Positions 7,185 through 10,091 of a stretch of 10,091 bases of DNA are shown here, one piece after another. Source of the stretch: Hyphomicrobiales bacterium (GTDB taxonomy: Bacteria; Pseudomonadota; Alphaproteobacteria; Rhizobiales; Xanthobacteraceae); contig PKXB01000189.1 in the NCBI GenBank assembly GCA_003133345.1, positions 7,157-17,247 on the forward strand, read 5' to 3'. Both the position numbers and the translations under genes were made by a program. The first letter of the stretch is position 1. The number at the start of each line of letters is the position of its first letter. The notes under the pieces were generated by a model that had not been told where the DNA came from, did not search any database, and saw only the letters and a list, made by a program, of their open reading frames with translations.

Positions 7185-7571
7185 ATGAACCCCATCGAAT
7201 ACGCCGACGCCCCAGCCGCCGTGCGCGCGGTCTATGACGACATCAAGAAAACCAGAAACGTGCCGGACGTGAACAATTTCTGGAAATACCTGGCGCGCGA
7301 TCCGGCCACGCTCAAGCGCACCTGGGAAAGCATCAAAGAGATCATGGCGCCGGGCGCGCTCGACCCGCTCACCAAGGAGATGATCTATCTGGCGGTCAGC
7401 GTCACCAATGGCTGCCCCTATTGCATCGCCAGCCACAGCGCGGCCGCCCGCAAGGCAGGCATGAGCGAGGCCATGTTCGGCGAGGTGACGGCGGTCACCG
7501 GCATGGCCAACGAAACCAATCGGCTGGCCAACGGCTACCGGGTTCCCATCGACCCGGCGTTCCAGACTTGA
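7185..7571 (+). CDS. Carboxymuconolactone decarboxylase family protein (AhpD-like, CxxC)
   Basis: 128 residues from ATG 7185, with GAGG six bases upstream. The core motif is E65...C77-P-Y-C80-I-A-S-H84, the redox pair with proton-relay Glu and His seen in AhpD-type alkylhydroperoxidases of the CMD family; true gamma-carboxymuconolactone decarboxylases lack this cysteine pair. A thiol-based peroxidase or reductase role is therefore more likely than decarboxylation. Length is that of the single-domain family, which forms trimers or hexamers in the cytoplasm. The opening (ADAPAAVRAVYDDIKKTRNVPDVNNFWKYLA) is typical of members annotated as peroxidase-related. The gene starts 10 bases after the stop of the exported GlcG/HbpS-like gene, so the two are co-transcribed; a periplasmic heme-binding-type protein with a cytoplasmic peroxidase-like enzyme suggests an oxidative-stress link, which is inference. 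Confidence 0.92.
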   Translation: MNPIEYADAPAAVRAVYDDIKKTRNVPDVNNFWKYLARDPATLKRTWESIKEIMAPGALDPLTKEMIYLAVSVTNGCPYCIASHSAAARKAGMSEAMFGEVTAVTGMANETNRLANGYRVPIDPAFQT

Positions 7572-7640
7572 CGCGATTGCCCAGACCGGGCAGGCCGTGA
7601 CAAGATAAGAAAAAACGCGCGGGGGCGCAGGGGGAAAGCC

Positions 7641-7823
7641 ATGATCGACCGGCCACTGATTATCAAACTGCTATGCGTCGCGCTGGTCGCGGCGGTCATG
7701 CTGCCGGTCGGGCACATGATGTTTCCATACGTCAGCCACGTCCTGAGCGGCATGCAGTTCCAGGCGATCGAGGCGGTGATCAGCGCGACCGTCGGCTTCG
7801 GAATCTCCGCCATCGTCGGCTAG
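7641..7823 (+). CDS. Small hydrophobic membrane protein
   Basis: 60 residues from ATG 7641, with AGGGGGA six bases upstream, a good ribosome site that supports this being a real gene. Two hydrophobic stretches are seen: about 7-29 (IIKLLCVALVAAVMLPVGHM) and about 42-60 (IEAVISATVGFGISAIVG), the second ending at the C-terminus. No family is recognised. It lies 69 bases after the CMD-like gene in the same direction and could be its distal partner or an independent gene. It converges on the small membrane protein gene on the other strand, with a strong hairpin between them. Confidence 0.65.
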   Translation: MIDRPLIIKLLCVALVAAVMLPVGHMMFPYVSHVLSGMQFQAIEAVISATVGFGISAIVG

Positions 7824-7841
7824 CGCCGCGCCTTGCGGCGC
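7823..7841. terminator. Hairpin between convergent small genes
   Basis: GCGCCGC (7823-7829) pairs perfectly with GCGGCGC (7835-7841) around the loop GCCTT; its first base is the last base of the TAG stop. No run of T follows on either strand, so it is not a classical intrinsic terminator, but its place between two convergent genes suggests a role at transcript ends. Confidence 0.4.
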
Positions 7842-7875
7842 GACGCATTCCAGATCCAGTCCGAAACGTTGAGCG

Positions 7876-8169
7876 CTATTGCTGCTTGCTCGGTGCCGGG
7901 CTCGCGGGCGCCGGCATCAGCGGCCGCGGCGAGGTGGCGCCCGAGCCGGTGGTGCTCGACGGGTTCATGCCGGTCGTGCTGCCGGTGGTCGCCGGCGCAG
8001 AACCGTTGCTCGCAGTGTTGCTGTTGCCGTTCAGGCCGGCGATCACCAGGAACGCGATCAACGCAACCACCGCGATGCCGGCAATCCAGCCCCACGTCCC
8101 GCCAACGGGTTCGTCACGGCGCAGCACCGGGTCGCTCAAGCGCGGATCGGTATAACGTGGGTCAGTCAT
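7876..8169 (-). CDS. Small single-pass membrane protein with low-complexity tail
   Basis: 97 residues from ATG 8167-8169; AAGGAGGA lies about six bases upstream, a near-perfect ribosome site that rules out the longer frame from 8211. The N-terminus (MTDPRYTDPRLSDPVLRRDE) carries a short repeated T/S-D-P-R/V pattern and is polar. One transmembrane helix follows (about residues 27-46: WGWIAGIAVVALIAFLVIAG). The rest is a Ser/Thr/Gly/Pro/Asn-rich tail (about 47-97) without structure. With a polar, partly basic N-terminus the tail probably faces the periplasm. Similar short proteins are frequent in Bradyrhizobium-like genomes and have no known function. A possible EcfG-type promoter sits about 50 bases upstream, which would place it in the general stress response. 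Confidence 0.75.
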   Translation of the reverse strand: MTDPRYTDPRLSDPVLRRDEPVGGTWGWIAGIAVVALIAFLVIAGLNGNSNTASNGSAPATTGSTTGMNPSSTTGSGATSPRPLMPAPASPAPSKQQ

Positions 8170-8218
8170 GGTAATCCTCCTTCGGTTCCAGAAGCGCCTG
8201 GTCGTCTCCACCTAGGGA

Positions 8219-8244
8219 AACCCGCTGGCCGCGCCGCCGGTTCC
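8219..8244 (-). promoter_or_regulatory. Candidate EcfG (general stress sigma factor) promoter
   Basis: On the complement, GGAAC (8244-8240) is followed after 17 bases by GGTT (8222-8219). The known alphaproteobacterial EcfG consensus is GGAAC, 16-17 bases, CGTT; here one base of nine differs. It points at the small membrane protein gene whose start is at 8169, leaving a leader of about 40 bases with a strong ribosome site. Confidence 0.4.
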
Positions 8245-8366
8245 GAAAAAACATGTGTGGCAGTGCGAGAAGGAACTTTCGGTTGCTATCGGGGCCATAT
8301 CACGGCGGAAAATGCTAAAGGGAGCGGTTCCTGCCCGATTCCGTCAAAGCCGATGCCGAGATTTTC

Positions 8367-9302
8367 ATGCGCCTGACCAAACTGGCGATCGCAGCAGCCC
8401 CGATGCTGTTCGTGCTGCTGTGGAGCACCGGCTTCATCGGCGCGCGCTTCGGGCTGCCCTATATCGAGCCGATGACGTTTCTGGCGGTGCGCATGGCGTT
8501 CGTGGTGCTGATCATGGCCGCCATCGCGCTGATCGGGCAAATTCGTGGACTTGCGCGCTGGCCGGACACGCCGGAAATTGGCCACAGTCTGGTGGCCGGC
8601 GCCCTGGTGCATGGGCTTTATCTCGGCGGCGTGTTCATTGCCATCAGCCAGGGTGTGCCGGCCGGCATTTCGGCGCTGATCCCGGGCCTGCAGCCGATCC
8701 TCACTTCGACCATCGCCAACCGCTTCATGGGCGAGACGGTGACGCGCCTGCAATGGCTCGGCCTGGTGCTCGGCCTGATCGGGGTGGCGCTGGTGCTGCA
8801 TGACCGCGCCCTCGTGGATGCCGGCTCAGCCGTCGGCTGGATCGCCAGCTTCGGCTCGCTCTTCGGCATCACGCTGGGAACGCTCTACCAGAAGCGATAT
8901 TGCGGCCGCATCGACTGGCGCACCGGCAACACGGTGCAATATGCCGGCGCGCTGGCGCTGTTCGGCGTGGCCGCCTTCGTGTTCGAGACGCGCACGATCC
9001 ACTGGAGCTTTGAGCTGGTCTTCGCCATGGCCTGGTTGGTGCTCGTGCTGTCGATCGCGGCGATCGGGCTGATGTATTGGCTGATCCGCCGTTCGGCGGC
9101 GACCGGCTTTGCCAGCCTGTTCTACCTGGTGCCGGTGGTGACCGCCTTGCTCGCGTTCATGCTGTTCGGCGAGAAGCTGGACGCGCTGTCAGTCGCCGGC
9201 ATGGTGGTCTGCGCCGCCGGCGTCGTGCTGGTCAACCGCGGCGTCGGCGGCGTGAAGCCGGTGGCGGCCAGCGCGGCGGCCTCGGTCGCGGCCGAGAACT
9301 AG
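8367..9302 (+). CDS. EamA/DMT superfamily transporter
   Basis: 311 residues from ATG 8367. Ten hydrophobic helices in two EamA halves are visible: the first half begins IAAAPMLFVLLWSTGFIGAR (about residues 8-27), the FxxWSxGFIxAR motif typical of the drug/metabolite transporter family, and closes with LGLVLGLIGVALVLHDRA; the second half (about 150-295) repeats the pattern and closes with LSVAGMVVCAAGVVLVNRG. SQGVPAGISALIPGLQPILT is the conserved loop-helix of the first half. Length is normal for the family (about 300). These inner-membrane proteins export amino acids, metabolites or drugs; the substrate cannot be read from sequence. The C-terminal tail is a short Ala-rich stretch. No obvious ribosome site precedes the start. 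The upstream gap 8170-8366 carries the candidate stress promoter for the opposite gene. Confidence 0.92.
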   Translation: MRLTKLAIAAAPMLFVLLWSTGFIGARFGLPYIEPMTFLAVRMAFVVLIMAAIALIGQIRGLARWPDTPEIGHSLVAGALVHGLYLGGVFIAISQGVPAGISALIPGLQPILTSTIANRFMGETVTRLQWLGLVLGLIGVALVLHDRALVDAGSAVGWIASFGSLFGITLGTLYQKRYCGRIDWRTGNTVQYAGALALFGVAAFVFETRTIHWSFELVFAMAWLVLVLSIAAIGLMYWLIRRSAATGFASLFYLVPVVTALLAFMLFGEKLDALSVAGMVVCAAGVVLVNRGVGGVKPVAASAAASVAAEN

Positions 9303-9341
9303 GCCGCAGTCTCATAAACGCGCAGCTAGTCACCCGTCTTG

Positions 9342-9358
9342 AAGTTCCGATGGAACTT
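9342..9358. promoter_or_regulatory. Perfect inverted repeat next to the mipZ promoter
   Basis: AAGTTCC (9342-9348) and GGAACTT (9352-9358) form a perfect 7-base inverted repeat around GAT, followed by TT. It begins 39 bases past the transporter stop and ends one base before a candidate -35 box. It could be a weak terminator for the transporter gene or an operator for mipZ; the sequence alone does not decide. Confidence 0.45.
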
Positions 9359-9388
9359 TTGACGAAAAAAATTGTAGCGCCGGATATT
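9359..9388 (+). promoter_or_regulatory. Candidate sigma-70 promoter of mipZ
   Basis: TTGACG (9359-9364; five of six match the -35 consensus) is followed after 18 bases by GATATT (9383-9388; four of six match the -10 consensus), within the AT-rich 180-base gap before mipZ. It would give a leader of about 85-90 bases. A CcrM methylation site, GAATC, lies at 9410-9414, some 20 bases downstream of the -10. Confidence 0.4.
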
Positions 9389-9483
9389 TCGTGCTGGCGC
9401 GGAAATAACGAATCAGAACTAATAGTCCTTACTAAAAAAATCAGCCGGCGTCCGATAGGTCAACCACGTTTTGGAGGGCATTC

Positions 9484-10091
9484 ATGTCCCTTGAGAAGGC
9501 GACTCTTACGCGGCCCGTACGCGTCATCGTTGTGGGAAATGAAAAAGGCGGATCGGGCAAATCCACCGTCGCAATGCATATTGCGATGGCGCTGATTAAG
9601 TCAGGCCAAAGCGTCGCCACCATCGATCTCGATTCCAGGCAGCGAAGCTTCACCCATTATATCGAGAACCGACGCGCCTGGGCTCAGCACGTTGGCCGCG
9701 ACCTCGAAATTCCCAACCATACGTGTTTCGATCCGCAGGTCGATTATCCGACTGCGGAGGACGAGACGGCAGCATGCCAGGCTCTCACCGATGCCGTCGA
9801 TGCATTGGCGCAAAGCCACAGCTTTATTGTGATCGATACTCCCGGTCACGATAGCAATCTGACGCGGCACGCGCATGCGATGGCTGATACCTTGATTACG
9901 CCGCTGAACGACAGTTTTGTCGACCTCGATGTGCTTGGCACCGTCGATCCCGAGACCCTCGGCATCACCGGCACCAGCCACTACTCCGAGATGGTGGATG
10001 AGGCGCGCCGCCAGCGCCAACTTCTCGATCATGTAACCACGGATTGGATTGTATTGCGAAATCGCCTTTCGATGCTTGGTTCACGCAACAA
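9484..10091 (+). CDS. mipZ: MipZ-type ParA-like division-site ATPase (N-terminal part)
   Basis: Partial gene running off the window: 202 complete codons from ATG 9484, with GGAGGG (9473-9478) five bases upstream. MipZ forms a gradient from the chromosomal ParB-bound poles and blocks FtsZ assembly away from midcell in alphaproteobacteria. Visible here: deviant Walker A G18-N-E-K-G-G-S-G-K26-S-T with the signature Lys21; D48-L-D50-S-R-Q (switch I, A' motif); the MipZ-specific RQRSFTHYIENRRAW stretch (52-66); Walker B F114-I-V-I-D118-T-P-G-H-D; and TPLNDSFVDLDVLG, which separates MipZ from ordinary ParA proteins. The family is about 270 residues, so roughly 70 are missing at the C-terminus. It is separated from the transporter by 181 bases with its own candidate promoter, so it is probably transcribed alone. 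Codon use is slightly less GC-biased than in its neighbours. Confidence 0.93.
   Translation, partial: MSLEKATLTRPVRVIVVGNEKGGSGKSTVAMHIAMALIKSGQSVATIDLDSRQRSFTHYIENRRAWAQHVGRDLEIPNHTCFDPQVDYPTAEDETAACQALTDAVDALAQSHSFIVIDTPGHDSNLTRHAHAMADTLITPLNDSFVDLDVLGTVDPETLGITGTSHYSEMVDEARRQRQLLDHVTTDWIVLRNRLSMLGSRN

Noticed and set aside
7578..7592. Hairpin TGCCC/GGGCA after the CMD-like gene
   Set aside because: The stem is only five pairs and no T run follows, so it was not called as a terminator.
9377..9400. GCGCC/GGCGC stem before mipZ as a riboswitch or leader structure
   Set aside because: The stem is five pairs with a 14-base loop and overlaps the candidate -10 box; too weak to call.

Overview
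The window looks like chromosomal DNA from an alphaproteobacterium of the order Hyphomicrobiales, closest in style to Bradyrhizobium, Rhodopseudomonas or Xanthobacteraceae. The reasons are the high GC content of most genes, the propionyl-CoA carboxylase beta chain, a MipZ-type division ATPase, and palindromic intergenic repeats of the GTCATGCCCGGG...CATGA type that are common in that group. The species cannot be fixed from this sequence.

Layout. 1-977 is the C-terminal part of an acyl-CoA (propionyl-CoA) carboxylase beta subunit. 992-2308 is an AT-richer two-gene insert. It holds a membrane-anchored protein with a HEPN-like RNxxxH motif (+) and, end to end with it, a zinc-ribbon plus DUF4145 protein (-). 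2309-2746 is a repeat-bearing gap with a possible gene remnant and a pair of inverted palindromes. 2747-4530 is a two-gene unit: an exported protein of unknown function and a TMEM43-family membrane protein. 4531-4622 carries two shortened intergenic repeats. 4623-6583 is a leftward cluster: an aspartyl/asparaginyl beta-hydroxylase-like dioxygenase, an SDR oxidoreductase, the last codons of a lost fumarylacetoacetate hydrolase (FAH) family gene, and a small unknown protein. 6674-7823 runs rightward: an exported GlcG/HbpS-like protein, a CxxC carboxymuconolactone decarboxylase/AhpD-like protein, and a tiny membrane protein. 7876-8169 (-) is a small single-pass membrane protein with a possible general-stress promoter. 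8367-9302 is an EamA/DMT transporter. 9484 to the window end is the N-terminal two thirds or so of MipZ, with a candidate promoter and GANTC sites upstream.

Most of this is ordinary core and accessory metabolism. The parts most worth a second look are the convergent HEPN-like pair inserted next to the carboxylase gene, the FAH remnant joined to a repeat end just behind the SDR gene, the recurring link between palindromic repeats and gene remnants, and the mipZ upstream region. No complete, clearly new system is visible; the HEPN-like pair is the best candidate for one.
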